Assembly (NCBI GenBank): GCA_006937955.1
Contig: SSNP01000001.1
Span: 12,623,858-12,687,857 of the forward strand
DNA: 64,000 nucleotides
Reading direction: 5' to 3'
Source of the DNA: Pachypanchax playfairii
Taxonomy: Eukaryota; Chordata; Actinopteri; Cyprinodontiformes; Aplocheilidae
Shown: positions 24,550 to 37,000 of the stretch, in pieces
How the letters are laid out: every line of letters starts with the position of its first letter
Position numbering within the stretch: position 1 is the stretch's first letter
Translations under genes and position numbers: made by a program
Notes under the pieces: model-generated
Database searches by the model: none
Told to the model about the DNA's origin: nothing
The model's input: the letters and a program-made list of their open reading frames with translations, nothing else

Positions 24550-25988
24550 ATTAAATCAGTTTTATTTGGAATATGGCACAGGCATTTGACAAAAGCACTT
24601 TCAATAACAGTTTAAAGACTGTGGCCACAGTTAAAACCCTTTAAAACAATGTTCACTTGAATACATTTGGAGCATGTACATCGGTAATATAATTCACACA
24701 CTTTTTGCCGACATAAGCTGGAGCAGACAAGTTGCCAAAGTATAAACCACAAGCTTAAATAAAGTCAGTTTTACCACAAGCACTGAACATTAAATGGCAC
24801 GATAAATTGCCCAAAAATGGCCTCCAAGGCTGTTACATAGATTTATTTTTAACGTGGTGAATAACTGGATATACTTGACAGATATCAGAGAAAATTTGGG
24901 ATTATTAAAAATACATTCCTCTAAACTGTACATTCAAAACTTGAAATAAAAGTTCTGACACTAAATCGGATCTGTAGAAATGTTTAAAACTTACTCTACT
25001 GTGTCTATGTACCCTAATTTTAAACAGTATTAAAAACTGCACAGTTCTTTATGTGAGAGTCAATGGACTCAGGGCTGGTTTCACAGAGCCAAACAACAAA
25101 AATTTTAAAAGAAATAACATGTTGCAGGCTAGAAAAAAACAGCTCCCCCTGCAGGGAGTCTGGAAAGCTCAAGGTCACGCTGTGTGGAGTAAAGCTGAGA
25201 GTTTACTTGGTAACGGAATTCATGGTATTAATACAATGGCTAGTAGAACATGCAATCCCACACCCACAAATCTAACAAAACCAGTAGCAGAAGCAGAAAG
25301 AGTCACTAAGAGAGTCTCTACACACCCACAAAGTGCAGACGAAGATCTAAACATCCAGTAAAAATACAACGTTTCAGTTAACCTTCCACTCCGACTGATA
25401 CCTGGTGAGTCACAGAAGGAGTGTTTAGTGACAGATGAATTTTGGATGTTGTCTAAGTGCTTGAGTTCAGTGTGATAAAGTGAAATAATTCAAAAAGTGA
25501 CAAGAAAAATTAAAGAACAGTGATTTTTGTGAAATCAGCCCCAGCACCAAAGCTGCTTGCATATCAAGTCTTTCCACAAACCAACAGATAAAAACGAGGC
25601 GTCTTGAGGTTGGCCCACCTATTTAGATACTATTCACACTTCAGGGTAAAAGGCGGATTCAAAGCAAATACCAAACAAGCCAGCCAGACACACCCTGATC
25701 TTTACACACCTCTTTCATGTCGGCTACGATCCCATTTCAAATTTTTGTAGAATTTTTTCTTCTTCTAAGCTATTGGTACCAGTTTGTTTGCCAGTTTACA
25801 GTTTTCTTAATTTCAGTTTAGACAGAACCAGAATGTTTTCTCCACCCATTAAACACATTCAGTGTCAGAATAAACCTGCAAGTATATGATGTTTTCAGAG
25901 TAACACAGGAACTTGTGGAGATCATGGATTTATTGGGTTGTGTGGATAAAGTGGTTTCATCAACAAGCAGCGGAGATGTCACGAGGAC
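24550..25988 (-). other. Probable 3'UTR of capns1 with polyadenylation signal
   Basis: AATAAA on the minus strand at 24566-24561 lies about 1.4 kb beyond the capns1 stop. The interval has no transposon and no coding frame of note. Confidence 0.5.
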
Positions 25989-28046
25989 TCAAGAGTACAT
26001 GGTCAACTGAAGCCACTGAAAAGAAAGAAGAGAAGAAAATGACATCATGATAACGCAGAGCCACACTAAAGATGTGTGTGTGTGTCTGTTTACCTCTTGA
26101 ACATTGACTTTAATAGTCCCGTTGTTATCCTTATCCAAAGTCTTGAAGGCACCTACATCAGAACAGATATTAAACCTCTGAATCACAGAACCATTTCCGT
26201 TTAGAAACCACTTTCTGGAACTTACGGCACATGGCATCAAGCCTCACAAGGCAGCCGATGTAGTTGTCAAAATCCATGTTCCCGTTTTCGTCACTGTATC
26301 TGCGAATGATCATCTGGAACAGTTGGTCGTTGAGAGGGAACCCTGTGCAGGAGATGAACAGATAAAACCTGTGTTGCTATTAGACAGAACTTACAGGAGG
26401 TGACGTGTCCTGAAATATTCAAACAAAAAACAGGAAGTTCAGAGCGGAAAGGATTCAATATCAAAACATCGCTTGTTTTGAAAAACAGTACTTTATATTT
26501 GACTAAAAGGCCAAGCTCCTCAGCTGCCTGAGATTTCAAAGGTCGTTCCCTTTCCATGTGCCTGTTCAGAGAGGTGCATATGTTAAATTAAATCAATCCT
26601 CACCAGCAGCTCTGAAAGCATCAGGCAGCTCATCTGCTCCAATGACACCAGAGCCATCTCTGTCGTACGTCTTGTACACACCCTAGAACAGTAACAAGAA
26701 TTTAAAGCAGTCATGCCATGTGACAGTTTCTTGGTAAGCAGGTTCACAACCTGGAAAGAGTCGAAGCACAAACAAACAATTTTCCAAACCCACGTAACAG
26801 GTAAAGCTGTAAAGGCTTTAAGCCTCAGTAACGCCTGTCAAAGAGAGGAGTTTGATTTTTTGGGGCCTCCCTCAAAAAACACAAGGATATATTCAACTTC
26901 TATCTATTCAAAAATACAGCAGCTAGTCAAATTAGGGAGATTTAAAACAGAGCACATTCAAATTGGCTTCATCTGTGTTGACTGACATAACACTGACCCC
27001 AGAACTGTAACTGTGTGCAACACAGAACCTGATGTGTCAGACGAAAAGACAAAATCCAGCTGGACCTACCTGCCATTTTTTTATATTGTTCCAGAGATGT
27101 TTAAATTCATGGAAGCCAAGTTTTCCAGTGCTGTCAGACTGAGAAAGTGTTCAGGAAAACAAGCACCAGTTCTAAAACTTCCCGTTGAAGTTGAGCGATA
27201 AACTGACTGATTTCATCAACAGAAATATGGCCACAATCATTTGACAGTCCGTCATCTGGAGAACAAAACAAGTAAAGACCATGAATGACAGGATACATCC
27301 ATGACTGCCACCATGCTCCTGCAACTATCAATGCTGAAACCATCCGTCTTCAGTTCACCATCTAAAACACAAACCAGAGACCATCTTTAAAGATCCAACG
27401 ATGAGACATGATACTGTTAGAACCTGAGCTGCACCAGAGAGAAGAAGAACTGAAGGAATTACACAGAGGTGCAACAGTGTTAAGCTTTCAATGTGACAAG
27501 TACAAACAGATCTTACGCTTTGAAATGATCTTATTCAGGATGTTCATGAGCTCAGTTGGGCTCACCTCCATGTCCTAAATGACACATTTACATGAACACA
27601 GAAGGAGACATACAGTCAAAAAACATGTAGGATGTTTCTTTTAAAATGGAAGATGTAACAGGAAAATCAGAGAGCCAAAACAACACTCACATCTCCAGCG
27701 AGCTGCTGGAAGACTCTGCGAAACTGTTTCTCTTCAGCATTTTCATGCTGCTCTGCATAGGCAACGGGCCTGCGTGGTGGAGGCTGAGGAACAGAGGCAT
27801 CAAGAAAATATTACCATCACTGGAACAGTTAGCAAATCAGAGACACGCAGATCCAGCTGATTACATCTGACACTCACAGGTTGGGATGGCACAAACTGCT
27901 CAGGGTCGATGTTGCTGTCAAGAAACATAACAGAAGGTTCAAGAACAACTTGTGTATAAAATGAGCTGCAGATTTATTATGATCTGTGCAGCGTCTCACC
28001 TGACAACATCAATGATGCCGCTGATAAGTCGTTTGGCAAAAGACAT
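25989..28046 (-). CDS. capns1: Calpain small (regulatory) subunit 1
   Basis: Ten coding exons (28046-28000, 27914-27878, 27783-27691, 27574-27517, 27361-27297, 27138-27070, 26682-26604, 26342-26226, 26152-26094, 26015-25989) all have GT-AG borders and join to 651 bases, 216 residues. The protein starts MSFAKRLISGIIDVV and ends WLQLTMYS, the invariant calpain small-subunit C terminus. Five EF-hands follow (for example SDSTGKLGFHEF at 101-112, YDRDGSGVI near 129, LDKDNNGTI near 195); the fifth pairs with the catalytic subunit in this family. The subunit stabilises and regulates calpains 1 and 2, cytosolic calcium-dependent cysteine proteases. The long Gly-rich N-terminal domain of mammalian CAPNS1 is missing; a short Pro-rich linker (about 29-35) takes its place. 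The a/b teleost paralogue is not resolved. Confidence 0.95.
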
Positions 28047-28192
28047 CTTCTGTCAACTGGAAATAAAGAAAATTATATAAATATGACAGATTAAAAAATA
28101 TCTCCCATATTCACACAATGATTAACAAAACATCTCAGCACATGGGGTGCACTGACGTTATCAACTAAAGAAACAGGAATGTTTCATTGTTC

Positions 28193-29480
28193 ATGTTGAG
28201 CTGGTGAAACTGAACAGGAACAAGGCAGCAGATCCAGATGGCGTTAGACCCAGAGTCCTTAAGGCTAATGCAGATCATCTATGTGGGATTCTGCAGCGTA
28301 TCTTCAACCTCAGCCTCACCCAGGAGAAGGTACCAGCTCTATGGAAAACATCCTGCCTTGTTCCAGAACCAAAGACATCTCATCCATCAATGCCTAACAA
28401 TTTCAGACCTGTTGTCCTGACATCCCACATCATGAAAGTCTTGGAGAGACTGATATTGGTCCATATGAATAAGCAAACAAGCACCTTTCAGGACCCACTG
28501 CAGTTTGCTTATTGTTGTGGGGTTGAAGTGGAAGATGATATCATACACCTGCTTCAACAAACCCACAGTCATCTGGACAAAGCAGGCAGCACTGTGAGGA
28601 TCATGTTCTTTGCTTCCTCCAGTGTATTCAACACAATTCAGCCTGTTTTACTGGCTAACCTCCAGAAGACACAGGTAGATGCCTCCACAATCACCTAGAT
28701 TAAGGACTACCTGACAAACAGACCACAGTTTGAGACTGAAGAATTGTCTGAACAAGTGATCAGCAGCACAGGAGCACCACAGGGGACTGTACTCTCACCA
28801 TTCCTTTTCACTCTGTACACATCAGACTTTCAGTCCAGGTCAGAGTCCTGCCATCTGCAAAAATACTCAGATGACTCTGTAGTTGTTGGTGGATCAGAGA
28901 TGGACAAGAGACTGAGTACAGAGAACTGGTGGACCACCTTTTGTCCTGGTGTGGGAACCATCTTATCTTGAATGTGAACAAGACAAAGGAGATGATTGTA
29001 GATTTTAGGAGGAGAAGCAACATGCCAAAACCCATTTCCATCATGGGAGAAGAAATAGAGGTGGAGGAGGAGTATAAATACCTGGTGTTCACCTGGACAA
29101 CAGACTGAACTGGAGACACAACTGTGATGTTGTTTTTAGGAAGGGACAGAGCAGACTGGACTTCTTCAGGAAGCTTAGATCCTTCAACGTTTGCAGCAAG
29201 ATGTTTAAGATCTTTTATAAGTCATTTGTAGAAAGTGTGATCACACCTGCAGTCACACCTGACTGTACAAAGGAGGATGAAGAACATGATGGAAAACCCT
29301 CATCATCCCCTTTACAACAGTGACTCCACAACAGTGTGTCTTCAGTCAGAAGCTTCTTCAGATCCAACACAGACCACTACAGGAGATCCATCCTGTCCAC
29401 AACTACAACCTTCTATAATGGATCTCATTTACCTCCAGGGATCATGAAGTCTGATTCAACTCAACTTAATGTTTTCTGCA
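28193..29480 (+). mobile_element. Non-LTR retrotransposon, reverse transcriptase remnant
   Basis: Plus-strand frames give an RT: NKAADPDGVRPRVLK, then PALWKTSCLVPEPK, NNFRPVVLTSHIMKVLERL, GAPQGTVLSPFLFTLYTSDF and an active-site-like YSDD. Later pieces (VDFRRRSN, then EEEYKYL) are typical of Rex1/L2-like LINEs. A TAG at 28696-28698 and at least one frameshift near 28930 break it; the 5' part is gone. It sits antisense within the first capns1 intron. Confidence 0.85.
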
Positions 29481-29534
29481 TCAACTCTCACAAAGGCCAA
29501 GAAGAAACAATGAGAAAAAAGTAAATTAATCAAA

Positions 29535-29660
29535 AAAACTTTATTAATTCCCGAAGGGAAATTAAATGTTGTTGTAGCTCAGTTCTTCTTTAGGGAGCCA
29601 TTGTAGAGGGTTATAGCCGTGGGCAAGAAGGATCTTCTGATGGTTAAGTTTATGTTACAA
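29535..29660 (-). mobile_element. LINE 3' end, opposite orientation
   Basis: The reverse complement reads '...gatccttcttgcccacggctataaccctctacaatggctccc...aatttcccttcgggaattaataaag', a LINE 3' terminus. It faces the plus-strand RT remnant tail-to-tail and matches the fragment at 3421-3485. Confidence 0.65.
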
Positions 29661-30307
29661 GCTCATGGTCACAAAACATTAAGTTAAAACATGAGACTAT
29701 AACCTCAACAGTATTAGTTTTGCTCAATTATTGACATATTGTGTGAGCAGCTGAGCTCTCGGATTACAGTCTCAGTTCATCTTGTTGTCCAAAATAGGAA
29801 TTTCCTGTATTTTCATATATAATTATACAGACACGCCCCACATTCCCTCTGAAAACATTTTCTGTCGTAACATTTTTAAAATCGTCTCAACTACATTAAA
29901 AGATGACCACGAGAAAACAGTCTGTGTTCAGCATGTTTACAGTAACATGTTTGACCTGGAAGGGAAGTTAACTTTAACTTTCCATGTTCTCAACTCGCAG
30001 CTTTAGCATTCATTAGCCTGCACTTTTTAAACAACCCAGCACCACCTAATAACTTTAAGAACTCATTTTATAAACCCAAATTAAATAAATAAATAACATA
30101 AAGCTACTCGTTTAAAACCAGATAAATCAACTTTTCGTTTTAGCTGCCGCAGCATTAAGTTAACTTAGCTGCGTTATCGTAGAATTTAGCAAAACTCGGC
30201 CTTTCTGGATTAGCAATTATTCCGCACCTAATTTTACAGCAAATGTTAACTCCTTGCGGCTCGTAGATTCAATTGTAGTTCTGTCCATATTTCTACATGT
30301 CATACAG

Positions 30308-30420
30308 ACTTACCGTTTAGTTGCAGCGCTTTGAAAAGAGGAGAACAGAATCTGTCTGAGTTATGAGTTCCGCTGCTCTACTGGTAGGAACAGGGTTCTG
30401 TGAACGCAACACGCCCCAAC
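30308..30420 (-). promoter_or_regulatory. Probable capns1 5'UTR exon and promoter
   Basis: On the minus strand a consensus donor (ACG|GTAAGT at 30313-30308) ends a GC-moderate segment of about 100 bases. The first capns1 coding exon has an acceptor (TTTCCAG) just upstream of its ATG near 28057, so the two are likely joined across a 2.2-kb intron. No TATA box is evident. Confidence 0.5.
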
Positions 30421-31264
30421 TGACGCTGCAGAGAAATATGTCAGGCAATATGGCAAGCCAGTGTTACATTTAATAGTCAAATAAGTCCCTCGCACACTTA
30501 ATATTTTTTTTCATAAATGTTTTCATTATCTGCTTAATCATGTTTATGGTAAACTGGATATTTAAAGCATATTATAAAACAAACAGCAGATGTATTTTTG
30601 AAACTGGATTTTGGAACAGATTGATCTTTGAATTCTAATTATGAAGTCTTAGTAAAAATTAATCATCTTTTATTTTTATTTTCAACTCTATCTAGTAACA
30701 GTGTAATTTTATGTGGATGAAAAGTTATTGATCAGAGAAATAATTAAACCACTGACGTCATGGTTCTTGACGTTCCACTACCCTTCATGTTTTACATGGC
30801 TCTTATATGAGTCAGTGGGTGATTCCTGTGATTTTGCAGAAGTTAACGGGCTGAACATGTAATTCTCCCATTAACTCAGGTGTTGGAGCAGAGAAACTAC
30901 AATAATCTCCAGAATATTGGCCCTCAGGGACCAGGAATGAACGCTACTAGAGCAGGTGATGGCAGAATTTTGTTTTCCTGCATGTCCTACAAGGGAGTTT
31001 GGCTTTTGATTGAGGGTGTTGTGAAGGAAATGGTTATGTGTCCCTACTGTTCTCTACAACAACTTCAACACACACACACACAAATGCACCCAGAACCGTG
31101 ATCCATCTTTACTCGGTGTTTGTGGGTCATATGGTGAACTGTGTTGACAGATGGGGATATCAGAAAGTGTTCTTGGGCCTATGCAGCGATATCTGGTAGA
31201 GAATCAGGGCTGTTTTAACAAAGTGCTGCCTGAACATGAAGGTCCACCATTGATCTTTGACCTT
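30421..31264. other. Intergenic, no gene
   Basis: AT-rich sequence upstream of capns1. No coding frame or RNA gene is recognisable. Confidence 0.4.
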
Positions 31265-31480
31265 TAACCTGTCATGCATCCTTCAGTCTGGGGGAAGAAA
31301 CCCTGGATAAGACTCACACATGATCAGGGAGAACATGCAAACTTCATGCAGAAAGATCCCAGCAATGTTTCACGTTTGCAAGGCACCAGTGCTCCTAACT
31401 GCACCTCTGTGAGTCATTTTTGTTGCCATTCATTAACTATTTTTTGGACTGTTTACCAGTTTTGGATATCAAACAGTTGA
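31265..31480 (-). repeat. Teleost interspersed repeat fragment
   Basis: 'gggagaacatgcaaacttcatgcagaaagatcc' is diagnostic of the same repeat family seen at 24040. Confidence 0.6.
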
Positions 31481-31539
31481 ACTATTGTACCTTTCACATA
31501 TACTATTGTAAAATAGATTTTGAAATGGGAAGCGAAAAG

Positions 31540-32200
31540 ACCAGCTTCTAGAATGGAAGGTCAAGGGTTCAATTTCCAGTCAAATCTACCTCCAGTGACC
31601 TAGATGTGTAATGAGCAAGAAGCATCAAATTTATGTCAAGCTGGTTCAGACGTTGCCTGGATTGACAAAGATGCTACAGCAAGGGGGAGCTAGAACAACA
31701 TCAAGGAATTGGCACCAGGCCCTATTGAAAAGCTCAGATAGACAGAATATAAGAGCGACTGAGGGGATGAACTACCTATGCAGATACTTAAGAAAGCTAC
31801 AATGCTATCTGGAATCCCACAGGCAAATGGCATCTATATTGAGTCTGTAAAGAAATCAGTCACAACAAAAACCCATAAAGAGTTTGACAGTTTTCTGAGG
31901 TACCAGCTGAATGGTAAGAACAAAGATCAGTCCATCAACACATATGTCCTGCCAGTTATTAGACCTGCTGGTGTAATAGCCTGGGCAAAGGAGGAGCTAG
32001 AAGTCACTGAAATCAAGAAGAAAAATGTCTTTGCAATACGTGGAGGGTTTCACCTGAAGTCCAGCACTCTGAGATTGATCACATATAAGAGAAAAGAGGG
32101 AGGCCGAGCACATAATAAGTTGGGTATAATGTCATTTCCAAATCTGACTGCTAAGATACATCGAATGCAGGAAAAATGGAACAAAAACACCTGAAATAAT
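31540..32200 (+). mobile_element. Non-LTR retrotransposon, C-terminal ORF remnant (R4/Dong-like?)
   Basis: Plus-strand translation gives LNGKNKDQSINTYVLPVIR, then RPAGVIAWAKEELEVTEIK and GGFHLKSSTLRL, followed by KRKEGGR. I recall this block from the region after the reverse transcriptase of R4/Dong/Rex6-type LINEs. The upstream part is in other frames and shortened. The exact clade is uncertain. Confidence 0.6.
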
Positions 32201-32796
32201 TTGTTGTTTTATATGCTGGATGTTCTGCAAGATCAGGAGTATGACTACAAATACAAGTTACCAGGGCATGGATTTATAAGTTTGTTTGTTTTTTACAGAA
32301 AACATAGGTAGCCTACTGTTATAATTTTCAATAATTTCTCTGATGATTTGTAAAATAATTATGTGCATGTTTAAAAGCTGTATCACCCTATAATAAACAG
32401 TTAAATACAAATTAAAGAGAATTAGGAGAAATTTGAGTTTTGAGTTGGTTTTACAAAATCCTTTCTTCTGGTAAGTGGATCATATTAGAGTGATTAGACA
32501 ACACTTGTAATGGATAGACCTTTTGTTTCAGGACTAAAGTATCAGAGGAAATATTCACTGCTACAGACCAGAAGGTGGAGTCAGAGAACATTTGATGGGA
32601 CTAAAGTACCACAAACATGGATATCTTCTGGAATACCATGAACATATTCTGGTCATGTGAACGTGTGAATGAATATAGATCTGGCTCTTAATCAAATACA
32701 GTGTATTTTGTAGTTTTTTTATTCTCTCAAATTTGATAAAACACTTTATGAGGAGTGTAAAGTTAATGATTTGTCTCTATGTAGCCCCATGAAGGC
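32201..32796. other. Intergenic, no gene
   Basis: AT-rich sequence with no supported feature. Confidence 0.35.
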
Positions 32797-33025
32797 TGTG
32801 TGGTGGCACAGTTGGTAGCAAGAAGGTCTAGAGTTCAAAACAAGTTTCAATCTTCTCTCCATGCATGTGGGGTTTTCTCCAGACCAAACACATGCTCGAT
32901 AGTTTCACTGGAAATTCTAAACTGGCCCTAGGTGTGTGTGTGGTTATCTGTCTCTATATGACCCTGTGATGGCCTGGCAACCTGTCCAGGTGTGACCCCG
33001 CCTCTCACCCAGTGACTGTCGGACA
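32797..33025 (+). repeat. SINE-like teleost repeat
   Basis: It starts 'gtgtggtggcacagttggtagcaagaagg', a degenerate tRNA-like head, and ends 'gaccctgtgatggcctggcaacctgtccaggtgtgaccccgcctctcaccc', a signature of an abundant fish repeat. Confidence 0.7.
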
Positions 33026-33186
33026 TGGGAACCAGCTTACAATCCTGAACAGGAACAAGCAGATATAGAAAATCTGTGTGTTGAAATCCTTAAAGTGGTT
33101 GTTTTAATTCTTCCTAATCTTTTTTGACTGTTATTTTCAGTTGTTTTGCATTTAACTCGGGTCGGTGTCTCTACTGGTAGCATGAG

Positions 33187-33900
33187 GTGAGACCTGGACC
33201 CTCCAGAGGTTCTACAGACAGTCCAACTCCAACAGGATGGAACACTGCCAGAAGATTTGATGTGTCTCCCAGCATCATCTCAGGAGAAGGAGGAGATTCC
33301 AGGAGACACGTGGTTACTCTTGGAGACCTGCACAGGTTAACTGTGTGTTTCCTTGAAAGATGTGAAAGGGTCTGGAGAAGCTGCAGTGAATGTTCTGCTA
33401 CCTGTAATGTTGATCAATTTGATGGAGGGTCGGTGCTGGTCTGGGGAGGCAGATACATGGAGGGACACACAGACCTGTACAGGATAAACGATTGTTAGAC
33501 CCTCTGCTGGTGCAGCCGGTCCTGGGTTCCTCCTGGTGCGGCTGGTCCTGGGTTCCTCCTGGTGCAGCTGGTCCTGGGTTCCTCCTGGTGCAGCTGGTCT
33601 TGGGTTCCTCCTGTTGCAGTTGGTCCTGGTTCCTCCTGGTGCAGTTGGTCCTGGTTCCTCCTGGTGCAGCTGGTCCTGGGTTCCTCCTGGTGCGGCTGGT
33701 CCTGGGTTCCTCCTGGTGCGGCCGGTCCTGGGTNNNNNNNNNNNNNNNNNNNNNNNNNNNNNNNNNNNNNNNNNNNNNNNNNNNGGTAATGTCCAGCCTC
33801 ATGTGTCACAGTGTGCATGGAGTTCCTGGAAGATGAAGGAACTGGTACCACTGACTGACTTCCACAATCTCACTCTAACAGAACCTTTATAGAACATCAC
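33187..33900 (+). mobile_element. Tc1/mariner transposase remnant
   Basis: Fragments of a Tc1-like transposase appear in order: an HTH piece (TARRFDVSPSIIS), then DQFDGGSVLVWGGRYMEGHTD and LYRIND, then IVRPSAGAAGPGFLLV at 33491-33538, and after the array and gap NVQPHVSQC with EFLEDEG in a shifted frame. The catalytic triad is not intact; several segments are deleted or frameshifted. A tandem array interrupts the coding region. Confidence 0.8.
33518..33784. repeat. 26-bp GC-rich minisatellite with assembly gap
   Basis: The unit ggtcctgggttcctcctggtgcagct recurs at least eight times at 25-26 bases with few substitutions, then 51 unknown bases (33734-33784). The gap probably hides further copies. 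The unit matches transposase codons; see findings. Confidence 0.93.
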
Positions 33901-33904
33901 GTTT

Positions 33905-34000
33905 GGGATTCAATCCAATTCATGTTTATTTATAAAGCTCCAGCTCATAACAAAAGTAATTTCTAAGCTCTTTACAGAAATCTGGAACGAGATGCTCCAG
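33905..34000. repeat. LINE-tail-like repeat
   Basis: 'caattcatgtttatttataaagctccagctcataacaaaagtaatttctaagctctttacagaa' is an antisense version of the common tail in which host-like 'aaagcgctttacag' flanks an A/T block. Confidence 0.45.
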
Positions 34001-37000
34001 GACACCATCCATCATCTCTAAAGGAGCCTCAATGTTGTCAGGCAGAAAATAAGAACACAAGATCACACAAACTACTGAGAACCATTTTGATTTGCTTCAA
34101 TATTATTTCAGTAGATTAGACCAACCTGCTGCATTAGCTTTTCACTTTAAATGTCTTAGTGACTTTGAACTAAAGCGTTTGTAGATTAAAAATAGTCATT
34201 TTCATCAAACGGCGTCATCGTAGCGTCATTACTCTTTCCATATCAGTCTGGATCCAGCAGGATTTCTTCCTAGTTCAGATCAGATATGTTTTCAGAATGT
34301 TTCTTTAAGTTTTTTTAGGAATGTATTTTCATTCATAAGTTCTCCTACATTCCTTATAATAATGTCTCAGTTTCAAACATCTTGTTTCAGAGCTTTAAAA
34401 CTTCCTATGAAGAGTAACCGAGTCCTGTTAATATGATGATCATCACAATTTAAATTGACTTTATTGACTTCAAACATGCAGTTCTCATTTGAATCATAAA
34501 TGCATCAACAGTCTTGACATTTGCTTTTGCAAACAAGAAATTCTGTGTCAGTCTGATTTTGAGCTGCATCACACACAGCGGTGTCTGTTATTTCCACATG
34601 TATTTAAACGTGTATCACATGTGAGACATTAGAATGTGTGTGGTTGAACAGTGTATACTTGTATTTAGATGTGATAATAGATGACATGGTGAGCTAGAAC
34701 AGTGATATGTTTCTTCAGATCCCACTCCAGCTAAAATTACTCCATCCATGAAATAGAGGTATCCATGGTTACTTCAGGAGCCATGTTAAAGGGTGCCTCA
34801 GTGTGTCTCTATTCTGCAGCGTTTCCACCTCTTTTCTCATTCATTTGAAATACATCATTGTTCCCTGAAGGTTTCTGACAGCAACAATTTGGCTTTTTGC
34901 AAATGAGACCTGTAAATATTTTCAGTGATATTGATGAAGACAGACTGGTTATTGAACATTTCTGAATTATGGATGTAAAGCGCATTAAATATGCAGTTCT
35001 GTGCTTGACTTTAAGACATCGAAATGCAGAGCTCATGTAGTTCATTGCTACAAAAGCTGCAGGGTGAGACATTGTATAGTAGCATCACCAGCACGACATA
35101 TTTGCAGTCATCAGGACAACCTGTTACCTTGACAACGCAATTATATCATTCAAGCCCACTGCTACCTTCTCTCACAGCAGGGATAAAATGTGCCTTATAT
35201 GTATACTGCTACAGGGTTTTACTCCTTAGTTCATGAGAGGAAGAAGACAGCTACTAAGTTAAGAAATGCCAAAAATCTGTAATGATGATTTCAAAGTCAG
35301 AAATATTGTAATTTTGGCTATAATGTTTATAATGAGGGGATTCAAATAAAGACTGAAAGATAGTAAATCAACAGATATTAGAAGTTAACAGAATTACTGA
35401 CTTAATTTTGACAAATGCTGGTAATTGTTTGCATTTTTGGCATTTAAAACATTAGAGTCAAGTATTTATTTTCACCTCAAAACAAAAAATTCCACAAACA
35501 TCATTTGTTTCATCCTACAGTGACTAATCCCTATATGTCAATCCCAGATTATATTAGCAAATTAATGAGAGATTCTGGTAATTGTTGTGCAGGTTGCTCA
35601 ACATGCAACATTTTCATGTTGTGGATCCATCTGCTGTTGTTACTATCTGCCTGAGTTCCAGTACAGTTCGAGAAGTAATTTATCATTTTTCCTACATATT
35701 CAAGGACAGTTTGGAGAAATTAAAATTAGTTCTGTCCAGTTCGCATTTTCTTCAGCTGACAGCTTTAATCACTACCGTCTTTTGATGTATCATATGTTTT
35801 TTTTTTCATCTCTTTGATTATGATTTTTCTCTTTCTAAGAATTTCCCAGTCATGATGTCATTTAACCAGGGAGCCTTTTCACTGGAGATCTACCTGGACG
35901 TTTTCTTTGAATAAAGTTCGTTCTAACTTGCTAATTCAAAAGAATTTGTGTGCTGAAAATCCAAAACACCATAAAAATCATGCACAGATCTTTTCATCCC
36001 TGTGATGATGTGTGATGGACTTTTCCTTGCAGTGTTTTGAAGATTAGAATGTATCTGATGATGAGCAACGTGAAACAACATAGGAGGCTCTGAACCATCA
36101 GCTCCCACTAATGTATACTGCTTGTTCTGAACACCCACTCAGAGGTTCCTGCACTATTGTCTTACTGAGTTTGCAGTTTGTGTGGATGTAATCACCAGCA
36201 GTTTATCAGTTCATTACATTGATTATAGCTGATATAAATCAATAGCGACTGAGCTGATTGCTCCCAGCTGGTTGATGTTAACAGCTGCCGATTCTGGTTC
36301 TGGTACTTCTGAACGGTTCTTCCCTTTAAACTGGACTCACTTCTTTACACTGTCCAGATGAGGGATTGAACTGACGAAGTTGTGCAGTCTACTGGTTTCC
36401 TTAGATTTTTTTTACTGGCATTTCATAACAAACTAAATCTGATTGTAAATGAAAATGATTTGATTAAATTCAACTGTGTATGACGGAATCTGACTGACTT
36501 TAAACTGGATTGTGGATAGTTTGGCTAGTTGTTAGATTTTTTGTAAAATGCCCCAGAAGTTAATTTTGTTGTACATTTGTACTACTTTATTTAAATAAAC
36601 TGAATTGAATTTGATAGAAACTTACTGCATCATTTCAATAACCTGCTGCTCGCAGACTAATTTGTACTGAAAGTTATTTGATGCAACGCACTTTAATCTG
36701 TTATTGTGATTCACTTATGTCAGGGTCATAATCTGAATTAACTAGAATAAGAAGTGAGTCAAAACACAGAAGTCACAGTAATGCGAAAGAAGAGCTATTC
36801 ATCATATTAAAACTTTTGTATTATGGTCAAACTGTTTACCTTCCCATCAACCTCAGCTCTTCTTTATAAATGTGTGGATGTTGGTATTATTGTTCCTGTT
36901 TTTGATGTTTCGTGTCTCTTGTTGATCACTGGGCTCTGCAGTAAATATATTCACTCTCAGCACATGCACTCACAAACAAACAATCTTACATGTTACATTA

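Noticed and set aside
27134..27343. Minus-strand frame in capns1 with an exon-like start after CCAG (DDGLSNDCGHISVDEISQ)
   Set aside because: The capns1 reading frame joins directly from the exon ending at 27297 to the exon starting at 27138, matching the mammalian protein without a gap, so this is intron.
33398..33892. Several long frames on both strands across the minisatellite
   Set aside because: They arise because the 26-bp unit is open in all frames and because unknown bases in the gap were translated as X.
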